A stretch of DNA of 64,000 bases from JAWKNZ01 sp041391425. GTDB lineage: Bacteria > Bdellovibrionota_B > Oligoflexia > Oligoflexales > JAWKNZ01. The notes under the pieces are model-generated. The model did not search any database. It was not told the DNA's origin and worked only from the letters and a program-made list of their open reading frames with translations. The DNA is taken from NCBI GenBank assembly GCA_041391425.1, contig JAWKNZ010000010.1, positions 62,001-126,000 on the forward strand, in the 5' to 3' direction. Positions 38,991 through 47,592 of the stretch are shown here, one piece after another (the first letter of the stretch is position 1; every line of letters starts with the position of its first letter). The translations under genes and the position numbers were made by a program.

Positions 38991-39566
38991 ATGAAATTTA
39001 GTAATAGATTTTTTTCCTTTATTTTCATATCTCTCTCCATTTTAATACACCATGCTTGTTCAGTAAATGTAGACCAGAATAAGTATCTAAATGTAAAAAT
39101 GCTTGCCACCTTAATTGCTCCAGAGTCGGCAACTGGCTCATTTGACCCAGTTTCACAAAAATATACACTTGAAGGAATCTATCTAAGTCCAGACCCGACA
39201 ACAGGCGAGGAAATCGAATTATTCGATGCAGATCCTAAGGAATTTACCATCATCGAAAGATCACAAATTATCTTTTCAAAAGAAATAGATTCTAATTGGG
39301 TTGGAGAAAATTTTGATAAATTGACCATTCGATTTAATTCAGAAGTGACTGGTACAAGTAAGTTTACAGATGATCATAGTTTCACCCTTAGTGATGACGC
39401 TAGTACAGATGTTAATTATGAGACTTCTTTTCAAGTTGAAAAAGGACAAGGGCTTGAAGCTATAATAAAAGTCCAATGGAAAAATACAGTAGTGCAAGAT
39501 GCAAACGATGAAGAAAGCTATAATATGTCTGCTCCAGCTTTTGATTTTAGTGTATCATTAAATTAA
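38991..39566 (+). CDS. Lipoprotein, 191 aa
   Basis: The signal peptide has a lipobox (IHHACSVN). The rest is beta-rich and acidic (TLEGIYLSPDPTTGEEIELFDADPKE...). It resembles Ig-like or immunoglobulin-fold lipoproteins only in general composition; no family recognised. It sits 81 bp upstream of sppA on the same strand. Confidence 0.6.
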   Translation: MKFSNRFFSFIFISLSILIHHACSVNVDQNKYLNVKMLATLIAPESATGSFDPVSQKYTLEGIYLSPDPTTGEEIELFDADPKEFTIIERSQIIFSKEIDSNWVGENFDKLTIRFNSEVTGTSKFTDDHSFTLSDDASTDVNYETSFQVEKGQGLEAIIKVQWKNTVVQDANDEESYNMSAPAFDFSVSLN

Positions 39567-39647
39567 CGCTGCATTTAATTATGCAAAAGCAGCATTGAAT
39601 AAGTTTTAAGCAAAAGCTTAAATTTACTTAAAGATATAGAGGAAGTT

Positions 39648-41585
39648 ATGAATCATCCTTACGACTACAATCACCCACCGCAAGCAGAAAGAAAGAATGG
39701 TTTTTTTAGGTCAATTTTAAACTTTATAAAATCCTATTTCATAGTTGTAGGAATTTTATCAACAATAACAAGCATACTATTTATCATATTTATTTTTAAT
39801 GCAATAAAAATTGTTAAAGAAAAATCCCATACTGGAATAAAAACACAATCAAAAGTATCAGCAATTAATGATAATAAAGACTTAATCCTCAAGTTAAAAC
39901 TAGATGGCTTTATCCGTCAAAAAGCTGTCCCTTCCGACCGAGCCTTTATTACACAACTCTTAGGAAATGATTCAGGAGTTTATCTCCCGGAACTACGAGC
40001 ACAGCTACGTATGATCAAAGATGATCCAAGAGTGAAAGGTATACTTTTAGATATTGAATTCTTAAATGGAAGCCTAGCCGATTTCAACGAATTATATGAT
40101 ATCTTTTCTGACTTCAAAGTAGAAAAAAAACCTATATATTCATGGCTTCCGGTGGCTTCGAACAAATCTTTCTATCTAGCCAGCATTAGCGACGAAATAG
40201 CCCTAGCTCCAGCCGGTGAAGTCGATATACCAGGGCCTGTTTTCAATCTATCTTATTTTGGAGACGCCATTCGAAAGGTGGGCGTAGGCATGGAAGTTAT
40301 TCGCTCAGGGAAATATAAATCAGCCTTCGAACCTTTTGTTGCCAATGAACCAAGCCAACCCACTTTAGAAATGTATCAAGCATTAGAAAAAGATTTAAGA
40401 ACTCATATTGTGGAAACTGTGACAAAGGGGCGAATAAAAAAAGGCTCACCAAGCGAAGCAACTGTCGATAACTGGTTCAGAGAATCATCCTTCACTGCTA
40501 AACAAGCCTTACATCTGGGCATAGTCGATCGAATCCTATATTTAAACGACTATATCGAAAGCCTTGAAGATAGTCATAAAGCCAAAACTGTCGATTTTCT
40601 TGATTATATACATTCTATAGAAAGTAATGATATTCTTAGTGGGTTATCGGGTTCAAGCAATGACGAGGCTTTAGCACTCATTGAGGCAGTTGGCGAGATA
40701 ACCATGGACACAGATGAAGAAGATGAAGGCATCCAACCAGAAAGCCTTAGAAAAAAATTACAGTGGGCCAAAGAAGACAAATCAATTAAAGCTGTGGTCC
40801 TCCGCATATCTAGCCCAGGTGGATCTGCACTTGCCTCTGATTTAATCTGGCAAGAAGTCAAGCAACTGACAAGTGTAAAACCTGTTGTGGTTTCCATGGG
40901 AAGTTATGCAGCCTCGGGTGGTTATTATATTTCAGCTCCGGCGACGGCAATCGTTGCACTTCCTACAACGATTACCGGTTCAATCGGTGTCATTGGTATG
41001 GTTCCAAATTTAGAAAAATTCAAAGAAAAGTATGGAGTAAGCTTTCACACGATAACAGGAAGCAATAGAAAATCAATGTTAGATCAAGGCCAGCCTTTGA
41101 GTTCGGAAGACAAGGCTATACTGGAAAAAAATATTGAGGAAATTTATACTTTATTCATAAATAAAGTGGCGCAAGGACGAAAGAAATCCCCTGAAGCCAT
41201 CGATGCTATCGCACAAGGACGGGTCTGGACAGGAGCCCAAGCCCTAGGAATTGGCTTAGTCGATAAATTGGGAGGGTTAAAAGAAGCCTATCAAGAAGCA
41301 AAGAAATTAGCGGGTTTAGATGTTAATGCACTATACGAAGTGAAACGTTATCAAAAAGAAAAACTCAATCTAATGGATTGTTTAAAAAACATCCAAGAGA
41401 TTCGACGCTGTCTTCGACAAAGCAGATTACATATGAAATCGTTAGTCCAAGGCTATTTAACTAAAGATCTAGATTCCTTTACGAGCAGATTGCAAACTGT
41501 CACTAAAATCTTTAAAAGGAAAAGAGTGCAGACTCTTTGGCCAGGTTATCTCTTCTTATTAGAGGAGCAAAAATTAAAATTATAG
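39648..41585 (+). CDS. sppA: SppA, signal peptide peptidase (protease IV, long form)
   Basis: An intact 645-aa membrane protease that degrades signal peptides left in the inner membrane. One N-terminal transmembrane helix (residues about 29-53) is followed by two SppA repeats. The catalytic dyad is visible as Lys224 in SGKYKSAFEPF and Ser423 in SMGSYAASGGYYISAPA. The second repeat also has TTITGSIGVIGM. The domain order matches the E. coli 67-kDa form. GAGGAAGTT precedes the ATG. The last 40 bases overlap the 3' end of the convergent trypsin-like gene. Confidence 0.93.
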   Translation: MNHPYDYNHPPQAERKNGFFRSILNFIKSYFIVVGILSTITSILFIIFIFNAIKIVKEKSHTGIKTQSKVSAINDNKDLILKLKLDGFIRQKAVPSDRAFITQLLGNDSGVYLPELRAQLRMIKDDPRVKGILLDIEFLNGSLADFNELYDIFSDFKVEKKPIYSWLPVASNKSFYLASISDEIALAPAGEVDIPGPVFNLSYFGDAIRKVGVGMEVIRSGKYKSAFEPFVANEPSQPTLEMYQALEKDLRTHIVETVTKGRIKKGSPSEATVDNWFRESSFTAKQALHLGIVDRILYLNDYIESLEDSHKAKTVDFLDYIHSIESNDILSGLSGSSNDEALALIEAVGEITMDTDEEDEGIQPESLRKKLQWAKEDKSIKAVVLRISSPGGSALASDLIWQEVKQLTSVKPVVVSMGSYAASGGYYISAPATAIVALPTTITGSIGVIGMVPNLEKFKEKYGVSFHTITGSNRKSMLDQGQPLSSEDKAILEKNIEEIYTLFINKVAQGRKKSPEAIDAIAQGRVWTGAQALGIGLVDKLGGLKEAYQEAKKLAGLDVNALYEVKRYQKEKLNLMDCLKNIQEIRRCLRQSRLHMKSLVQGYLTKDLDSFTSRLQTVTKIFKRKRVQTLWPGYLFLLEEQKLKL

Positions 41586-42724
41586 AAGGATTTAACACAG
41601 ATCAGAGCCAAAGGCACTAAAAGAAAGAAGAGTAACATCAAGTGATAAGTTGCTAGATTTTTGGTAGCTAAATTTTCAAAAATTACACCGCACCCGTTCC
41701 CGGCTTTTTTGCTTTTTTTGCCTTTATCAGCATTACCTTTTAAAGAGTCAGCAGACGCTGTAGAAATTGCTGATGCACTTCCAATACCTCTAGCGGTATC
41801 ACTGTTTGATGGATTTATATACTCTCCTGTTCCATATAAAAAATGTCTGACATATCCAGGCTTTGTTGAAACATTGTCCACAAGGTTCTCGTCAGATAGA
41901 TCTATCTTCATTCCTCCCCAGTTCACTCCTAAAATCTTAGAGGTCTTAACATCTATTAATGCCGAACCGCTACTTCCATGAATCAAATCGCACGTATGCC
42001 TGAAGGAATAGGGTAAAACAGGGTCCAAAGACCAAAGTTTTTTATCGTATGGTCCATCAGTGAGACAGTTATCATAAGTAATAGAAGTAGTTGGCAAAGG
42101 AATCTTTTCGCCCTTGGGAGCACGAAGATTTTCCTTAATGTTAGGATAGTGCACAATGAAAGCAGGACGCTTAATCGGAGGCACATCATACTCCCATAAG
42201 CTGAGTGGTTTATAGCTTTCAGGTGGGGAGCTTAATAATTGAAAAACGGCTAAATCTCCCAAGGGATCAGTGCGCAGTGTCCCAGGTTTACAGGCTATTT
42301 TTGTATAATCAAAATCATTCAATTCTGAAAATCCAAAGTAGACATTAGTCTCTGTGCAAGCACCTGATAATAGCGTTTTCTGAACATTTCCCTTTGTATC
42401 GACTTCAGCAAAGCAGTGATGGTTTGTTAATATCCCAAGTGCGCCTGTAGACATGTCTACTACTACTAAGGTGCCAGAACAAAATTTTGCCGTTGCAGGG
42501 CCTGATTTTGTAGTGATAAGAACAGCAGACGCAAACGCCGACTCTAAATTTAATGATTCAGTCAAACTGCTAGAAGATAAGGGCTTTATATCATTATTAT
42601 CTATAATATAAGAAGATTTTGAGCGTTCCGATGTTGTATCGACTGGCTTACACATTGAAAATATAAAAAAAACTGAAAAGTTCAAAAGTGTAAGATATTT
42701 CCATTTATAATGAGAAAGCTTCAA
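41546..42724 (-). CDS. Trypsin-like serine protease lipoprotein with C-terminal membrane anchor/sorting tail
   Basis: The N-terminal lipobox is FIFSMCKPV. The protease core has the triad His in LTNHHCFAEV, Asp in DPLGDLAVFQL and Ser in IHGSSGSALID. The latter matches the GDSGGxL region only loosely, as in V8/Glu-type S1B enzymes. After residue about 320 comes a Ser/Lys linker and AGNGCGVIFENL, and then a hydrophobic helix (MLLFFLLVPLALICVKSF) and a basic tail. A GCG-helix-basic end is reminiscent of MYXO-CTERM-type sorting tails. Both an N-terminal lipid anchor and a C-terminal tail would be unusual. It overlaps sppA tail-to-tail. Confidence 0.78.
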   Translation of the reverse strand: MKLSHYKWKYLTLLNFSVFFIFSMCKPVDTTSERSKSSYIIDNNDIKPLSSSSLTESLNLESAFASAVLITTKSGPATAKFCSGTLVVVDMSTGALGILTNHHCFAEVDTKGNVQKTLLSGACTETNVYFGFSELNDFDYTKIACKPGTLRTDPLGDLAVFQLLSSPPESYKPLSLWEYDVPPIKRPAFIVHYPNIKENLRAPKGEKIPLPTTSITYDNCLTDGPYDKKLWSLDPVLPYSFRHTCDLIHGSSGSALIDVKTSKILGVNWGGMKIDLSDENLVDNVSTKPGYVRHFLYGTGEYINPSNSDTARGIGSASAISTASADSLKGNADKGKKSKKAGNGCGVIFENLATKNLATYHLMLLFFLLVPLALICVKSFYNFNFCSSNKKR

Positions 42725-42889
42725 TGTCCGACAACCTAATATTTATATTTCGCTTATAGAACTAAGAGGCTATCTGGCATCTTATGGACGCCAAAACAGC
42801 TCTTAAGCCCACATAAAAATATCGGTTGCTAATCGAACAATTTGATTAAATTTCATAAAAAAAATATAACTGATCAAAAAATCAAGGAT

Positions 42890-44520
42890 TTAAACATTTT
42901 TGCTAAATAATCGTGCTCTTTCTTCTTGAACACCAGCATGCGATAAATACTCTTCGTAGGTCATTTTTCGATCAACCATACCTTTAGGCGTTAATTCTAT
43001 GATCCTATCAGCAATTGATTCAACCGTCTGCCTATCTTGAGATATCAATAATATAGTGCCAGGAAAATCCAAAAGAGCATTATTTAATGCGGTTATAGAT
43101 TCCAAATCTAAATGGTTAGTAGGCTCATCCAAAATAAGTACATTACCTTGCATCATCATCATCTTAGCAAGCAGACAGCGGACTTTCTCTCCACCAGATA
43201 AAACGCTAGTCTTTTTAAAAACTTCTTGCCCAGAAAATAACATTTTTCCTAGAAACCCTCTGAGATATTCTTCTTCTCTTTCATCATCATTTTTAGCAAA
43301 CTGTCGCATCCAAGTAATCAGATCTACATCTTCAGAAAAAAATCGTTCATGCTCCTTAGGAAAATAAGACCGCGAAGTTGTCACTCCCCATTTTATCTGC
43401 CCGGATGATGGAGGTAGTTCTTCAGCAAGGATCTTCAAGAGGCTAGAGCTCGCTGTAGTATCACCAGCAATAAATGCAACCTTTTCACCTTTTGCTATAT
43501 TGAAGTTTATATTTTTAAATAGAAAGTCATTTTCGCTTTTATATGACAGATCTGCCACTTCTAACATATCTTTTCCAGCTTCTCTCTCTTGTTTAAACAC
43601 AATATGAGGGTATCTTCTCGTAGATGGCTTAATTTCATCAAGATTTATTTTACTAAGCATTTTCTTTCTAGCAGTAGCTTGTTTCGACTTTGCAGCATTG
43701 GCAGAAAATCTCTCAATAAAGCTTTTAAGCTCTTTAATCTTATCTTCGGCCTTTTTATTACGGTCTTGCCTTTGTTTTAAGGCTAGCTGGCTTGATTGGT
43801 ACCAAAAAGAATAATTACCTGTATACAGTTGAATTTTATTGTAATCGATGTCGGCCATGTGGGTAGCAATTTTATCTAAAAAATGCCGGTCATGAGACAC
43901 TACAATAACTGTATTTTTAAAATCGAGTAGAAAACTTTCTAACCAACTTACAGTCTGCAAATCCAAATTGTTTGTAGGCTCATCAAGCAATAAAATATCG
44001 GGATTTCCAGCCAACGCTTGCGCAAGAAGAACTCTAACTTTTAAGCCTGCCTCTAACTCCTTCATCTTTTTCTGATGATCTTCAACCTTAACTCCAAGAG
44101 ATTCAAGCATTTCGCCCGCTTGAGCTTCCGCTTCCCATCCGTTCATATCTGCAAACATAGTTTCCAATTCTGAGGAACGAATACCGTCTTCATCGCTAAA
44201 ATCTGGCTTTGCATAAAGTAAAGCCTTTTCCTGCATGACATCATAAAGCTTTTTATGCCCCATAAGCACTGTATTTAAAACTTCGACTTCATCAAATTCG
44301 AATTGATTTTGTCTCAAAACGGCAATTCTTTGACCATTGCCAATAGAAACCTCGCCTTTATCAGGTTGGATATCACCTGCTAGAATTTTCAAAAAAGTAG
44401 ATTTACCAGCACCATTGGCTCCAATCAAACCGTAACAGTTTCTTCTACAAACTTTATATTAACATCTTGAAAAAGTACTTTGTCACCGTAAACCAAGCTA
44501 ACACCACTAGTGCTAATCAT
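42890..44520 (-). CDS. ybiT: ABC-F ATPase, YbiT/YkpA type, one frameshift
   Basis: Soluble tandem-ATPase translation factor of the ABC-F group. The N-terminus MISTSGVSLVYGDKVLFQDV from 44520 joins CYGLIGANGAGKST when one A is restored at 44439-44441. NBD1 has Walker A GANGAGKST and Walker B ILLLDEPTNNLD. The linker contains the RYPHIVFK region. NBD2 has LSGGEKVRCLLAKMM and VLILDEPTNHLDLE but a Walker A (AGDTTASSSLL) lacking the usual Lys, as often seen in this subfamily. Corrected length is about 545 aa. The family acts on stalled or drug-bound ribosomes. A hairpin with T-tract lies in the 5' leader. Confidence 0.9.
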
Positions 44521-44544
44521 AAAAATTCCTCATAAAAAATAAAC

Positions 44545-44575
44545 AAGCCTATATTGTCTGCAATATAGGCTCATA
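44545..44575 (-). promoter_or_regulatory. Leader hairpin upstream of the ABC-F gene (possible attenuator)
   Basis: On the minus strand, AGCCTATATTG pairs with CAATATAGGCT over a short GA-type loop. It is followed by TTGTTTATTTTTTATGAGG, 25 bases before the ABC-F start. A 14-codon ORF (MSLYCRQYRLVYFL) lies across the hairpin and stops within the ribosome site region. ABC-F genes are sometimes controlled by ribosome-mediated attenuation; here that is only an inference from layout. Confidence 0.4.
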
Positions 44576-44759
44576 ACCCAATTAAAAGGTGTCTGACGTG
44601 CAATGTCTCAGAACAAAAAGATAGCAGAGTTATATCTATAATGATGAGATTTTTTTCAGCTGCTTAATATCCATGCGCATCGACAACATATTAAGTGCTA
44701 TACTAGAAAATCCAGAGAAAAATTACTACAAAAGGTTAGGATATATAGCCAAAATTTAT

Positions 44760-44792
44760 CCCGGACCAGAATTTCTAGCCGTCAGATCCTGG
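44760..44792 (-). mobile_element. MITE-like element, internally deleted copy 6 with target duplication
   Basis: A 33-bp remnant reading CCCGGACCAGAATTTCTAGC then CGTCAGATCCTGG, i.e. the right end (inverted) joined to the left end (inverted) with the interior removed. It is still flanked by ATTTAT on both sides (44754-44759 and 44793-44798). Together with copies at 11529 and 23079 this fixes the target duplication length at 6 bp. Confidence 0.75.
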
Positions 44793-44875
44793 ATTTATTC
44801 AGTGCTATACTCCATTAAGGATAAAAATAAAATAATAACAGATGGTTAAATTAAAATAACAGTATTGTCTTAAAA

Positions 44876-45631
44876 TTATGGCATATCTAAAGGTGACCTC
44901 GGTAAAACATTTTGAATTCCAAAAACCGTCTTTTGGCCATGTTCAAATACACTTCCAACCAAATCAACTGGACCTCGGGCAACCATGAGTAAATGTTTTT
45001 GCGTTGTATTATCGATCACCCCACTAAATCGCAACCCTTTATCAGTTTGGAACAGGATAGTGCACCTATCCGAGTTTTTACACCGTTTTAACGATTTTTT
45101 ATTATAAAAAACCTTTGGTATCGTCAAAGTCTTCCCCTTATAACGTTGGACAAAACTCGGTGCTTGAACCTCATTAGTGTTTATCACTTTATTTTGTAAT
45201 GTTGGTAATACTGCGATGGTGTTCAGCTTACCTGCGGGAACCACACTTTGTACTTGTCTTTCTTGTATTCCCGCTTGTGGGGCCTCCTGCATAGTTTGAG
45301 AAGCTTGAGGTTCTTTAACCGTATTTTTAATGCTATTTTTATCAATTCTATTTTTACCAGTATTTGGTGCAACCATTGCAATTTGCAAAGGTGCGTTCAT
45401 ACTTTCTTTTACTACAGGATTGATACGTTTACCTGCTATTAATGACTTTTTTGAAAAAAAATTCAACGTAGCAGATGCAGCGACAAATACACATAAAAAG
45501 CCTAAGACATATTTTGCTTTTGACATATTATTTAAAACTTTTTTAGTTCTAGTAGGCGGCAAAGGCTCTATATCAGACATTGTTGCCATGTCGGAAATTG
45601 CAGATAAATGATGGGCTCTAGTATATGCCAT
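44876..45631 (-). CDS. Membrane-anchored protein of unknown function, 251 aa
   Basis: A cytoplasmic N-terminus (about 35 aa, SDMATMSDIEPLPPTRTKK), one membrane helix (KYVLGFLCVFVAASATLNFF), and a periplasmic part with a Pro/Gln-rich linker and a small C-terminal domain (SFVQRYKGKTLTIPKVFYNK ... VLPRSPLDMP). The layout is similar to type II/IV secretion inner-membrane components such as GspC/PilP, but no family signature is certain. The alternative is a generic anchored protein. Confidence 0.5.
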   Translation of the reverse strand: MAYTRAHHLSAISDMATMSDIEPLPPTRTKKVLNNMSKAKYVLGFLCVFVAASATLNFFSKKSLIAGKRINPVVKESMNAPLQIAMVAPNTGKNRIDKNSIKNTVKEPQASQTMQEAPQAGIQERQVQSVVPAGKLNTIAVLPTLQNKVINTNEVQAPSFVQRYKGKTLTIPKVFYNKKSLKRCKNSDRCTILFQTDKGLRFSGVIDNTTQKHLLMVARGPVDLVGSVFEHGQKTVFGIQNVLPRSPLDMP

Positions 45632-45896
45632 ATCTCTATTCCTCCAGTAACTTTTGAAGCTATATAGTGCTCAAATTAATATGTATCCATGGAACATTTT
45701 TCAGAGACAACAGAGAGTGATAACTATGACAGCTTCTCATGGACCAATTTGACCGATCCTGAAGACACAAGAAAGTGTCTCGTCTGCATAGAGGAATAAC
45801 TTTAGACAAATTAAAATAATCTGTTTTTATTTAGTTTAAACAATTAGTTATATAAGAAGCATGGAGGTTTATAAAAAGACAAGCTTCCTATAAAAA

Positions 45897-46340
45897 TTAA
45901 ACTGTATCTCTTTTAGAAACAATCTTGGAATACTTCATATCAACGCCTAAAATATGATCTCTTAGCCAAGCATTTAGAAAATTCAATATAAACGGCAAAA
46001 CCGGCATCCCCACTTTAGAAAACTTTGATCTTAAGTTTTGCAACTGAGCAATCAAGTTCTTATGAATCTTTTTATGCCTATCAAGAGCATTATAATTATA
46101 ACGTTCGAGTAATTTTTCTTCTGCAGCAAAATGGAATAAAGTGAAATCTAACAAACTTTCTAAAATTTTATCTACTTTAACACTATCGACCCCTGCACCA
46201 TCCAAATTTAAATTACTGATTTTTACCAAATCATTAATATAGGCGATAATACGCTTATGATGTAAGTCAAGAAGGTCATTACCTACCGACCAAGTATCTT
46301 GCCAAATAATACTTTCCGGCCTTTTTCCAACGTCAAACAT
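45897..46340 (-). CDS. Bacteriohemerythrin-like protein
   Basis: A 147-aa four-helix di-iron O2-binding protein with IIWQDTWSVGNDLLDLHHKRI (first His), HFAAEEKLLERY (HXXXE), DRHKKIHKNLI (HXXXH) and WLRDHILGVDMKYSKI (H...D). All seven ligand positions appear present. Stand-alone hemerythrins store or sense O2, or protect against it. It lies between the anchored-protein gene and a barrel-like gene, all on the minus strand, with gaps large enough for separate promoters. Confidence 0.88.
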   Translation of the reverse strand: MFDVGKRPESIIWQDTWSVGNDLLDLHHKRIIAYINDLVKISNLNLDGAGVDSVKVDKILESLLDFTLFHFAAEEKLLERYNYNALDRHKKIHKNLIAQLQNLRSKFSKVGMPVLPFILNFLNAWLRDHILGVDMKYSKIVSKRDTV

Positions 46341-46402
46341 AAAGTATTAAACCACACAGGTTATTTTATAAAAATTGAAAGAGGGAATTATAAAATGAAA
46401 TT

Positions 46403-46918
46403 TCAGATATCAAACCCAAGTCCAAACTGACCAAAAAAACCATTTCCAAAGGTTGAAGCCCCTAAATAGCCATAAAATGTAGGTTTTCCAATAAAGAGCC
46501 CACCACCGGCAAAAAGAGAACTTCCACCAAAAGAAAAATTGGAATTATCCCCCACTGCTGCATGGGTTCCCAACATGGAACCTATCTGCAAATAGAGTCT
46601 AAAAGGCGCCGAAAAAAAGAAAACTTTAAAATTTATATCCCCACCGATTGCAAGTTCAGCATTATCGGAGTCCGAATCAGTATTGTTATCATTGCTACTA
46701 TCATTTTTTTTGTCATTACCGGTATCAACATCAGACGATATTCCGCCAATACCCAATTCTAATCCAAAACGGCTCCATTCATAGAGGAAATTGACCCCAA
46801 TCTTAGATCCAGGAGGATTATCGGACCCTAAGTTCAACGTCCAATTAGCCAAAGCTGGACTTGCTTCGCACAATAGACATGCAAGCAAAAATAAACTACC
46901 TAAAAAGCCAATTCTCAT
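46403..46918 (-). CDS. Predicted outer-membrane/secreted beta-rich protein
   Basis: The ATG at 46918 is preferred (MRIGFLGSLFLLACLLCEASPALA signal peptide); the ORF extends 11 codons upstream. An Asp/Asn-Ser-rich insert (residues about 75-95, many D and N) is followed by strands ending ...GQFGLGFDI, with the terminal aromatic/aliphatic residue typical of small OMP barrels. Not a recognised family. Confidence 0.55.
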   Translation of the reverse strand: MRIGFLGSLFLLACLLCEASPALANWTLNLGSDNPPGSKIGVNFLYEWSRFGLELGIGGISSDVDTGNDKKNDSSNDNNTDSDSDNAELAIGGDINFKVFFFSAPFRLYLQIGSMLGTHAAVGDNSNFSFGGSSLFAGGGLFIGKPTFYGYLGASTFGNGFFGQFGLGFDI

Positions 46919-47040
46919 TTTAAGCCTCACGACAAAAATTGAAAACTTCAAAAAGATTCTTATATTAAGTTAAAAATTATTATACCATTGGCTGGTCATT
47001 TAGAGTACCCAAAAAAAACGTTTTGTCATGTTATGCTGTT

Positions 47041-47357
47041 GCTGAACAAAGATCCTTCGCTTACGCTCAGGATGACGAAGATGATGACGAAATTGAGAAT
47101 TAAAGCTGAAATACGACCCGTCATCCTTCGCTTACGCTCAGGATGACGCAAAGATGATGACGAAATTGAGAATTAAAGCTGATACGACCCGTCATCCTGA
47201 GCGTAAGAAAGAAAGACAAACGATGATGACGAAATTGAGAATTAAAGCTGAAATACGACCCGTCATCCTGAGCGTAAGCGAAGGATGACGAAGATGATGA
47301 CGAAATTGAGAATTAAAGCTGAAATACGACCCGTCATCCTGAGCGTAAGCGAAGGAT
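47041..47357. repeat. Tandem array of REP-like palindromes and AAATTGAGAATTAAAGC spacers
   Basis: About five copies of GATGATGACGAAATTGAGAA-TTAAAGCTGAAATACGACC-type units alternate with the REP-like core CGTCATCCTGAGCGTAAGCG plus AAGGAT. Some cores are inverted (GATCCTTCGCTTACGCTCAG) and one is truncated (GAGCGTAAG then AAAGAAAG). The cores match those at 6123-7098. No coding function. Confidence 0.85.
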
Positions 47358-47592
47358 CTCTTGCTAACTACTAAGTCTAAAAAAAAATAATCATTTAAAA
47401 TGATTAAGTAAATACAGAAAATCATTTAAAAAAATCTAAAGAGAATTTATAAAATACCGATATAGAGGCTGTTGCTAGTTAATTTTTCTATCTTTTCCTT
47501 CTGTTATTGAGCATTCGTCATTATATTAACAACCAAGCGTCTAAATCAGCGAAGTTGTAAGCGAATCGATAAACATAGCCAAACTTAGAGGA

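Noticed and set aside
42890..44428. Missing Walker A lysine in NBD2 of the ABC-F protein as an anomaly
   Set aside because: YbiT/YkpA-type ABC-F proteins often have a degenerate second Walker A, so this is ordinary for the subfamily.
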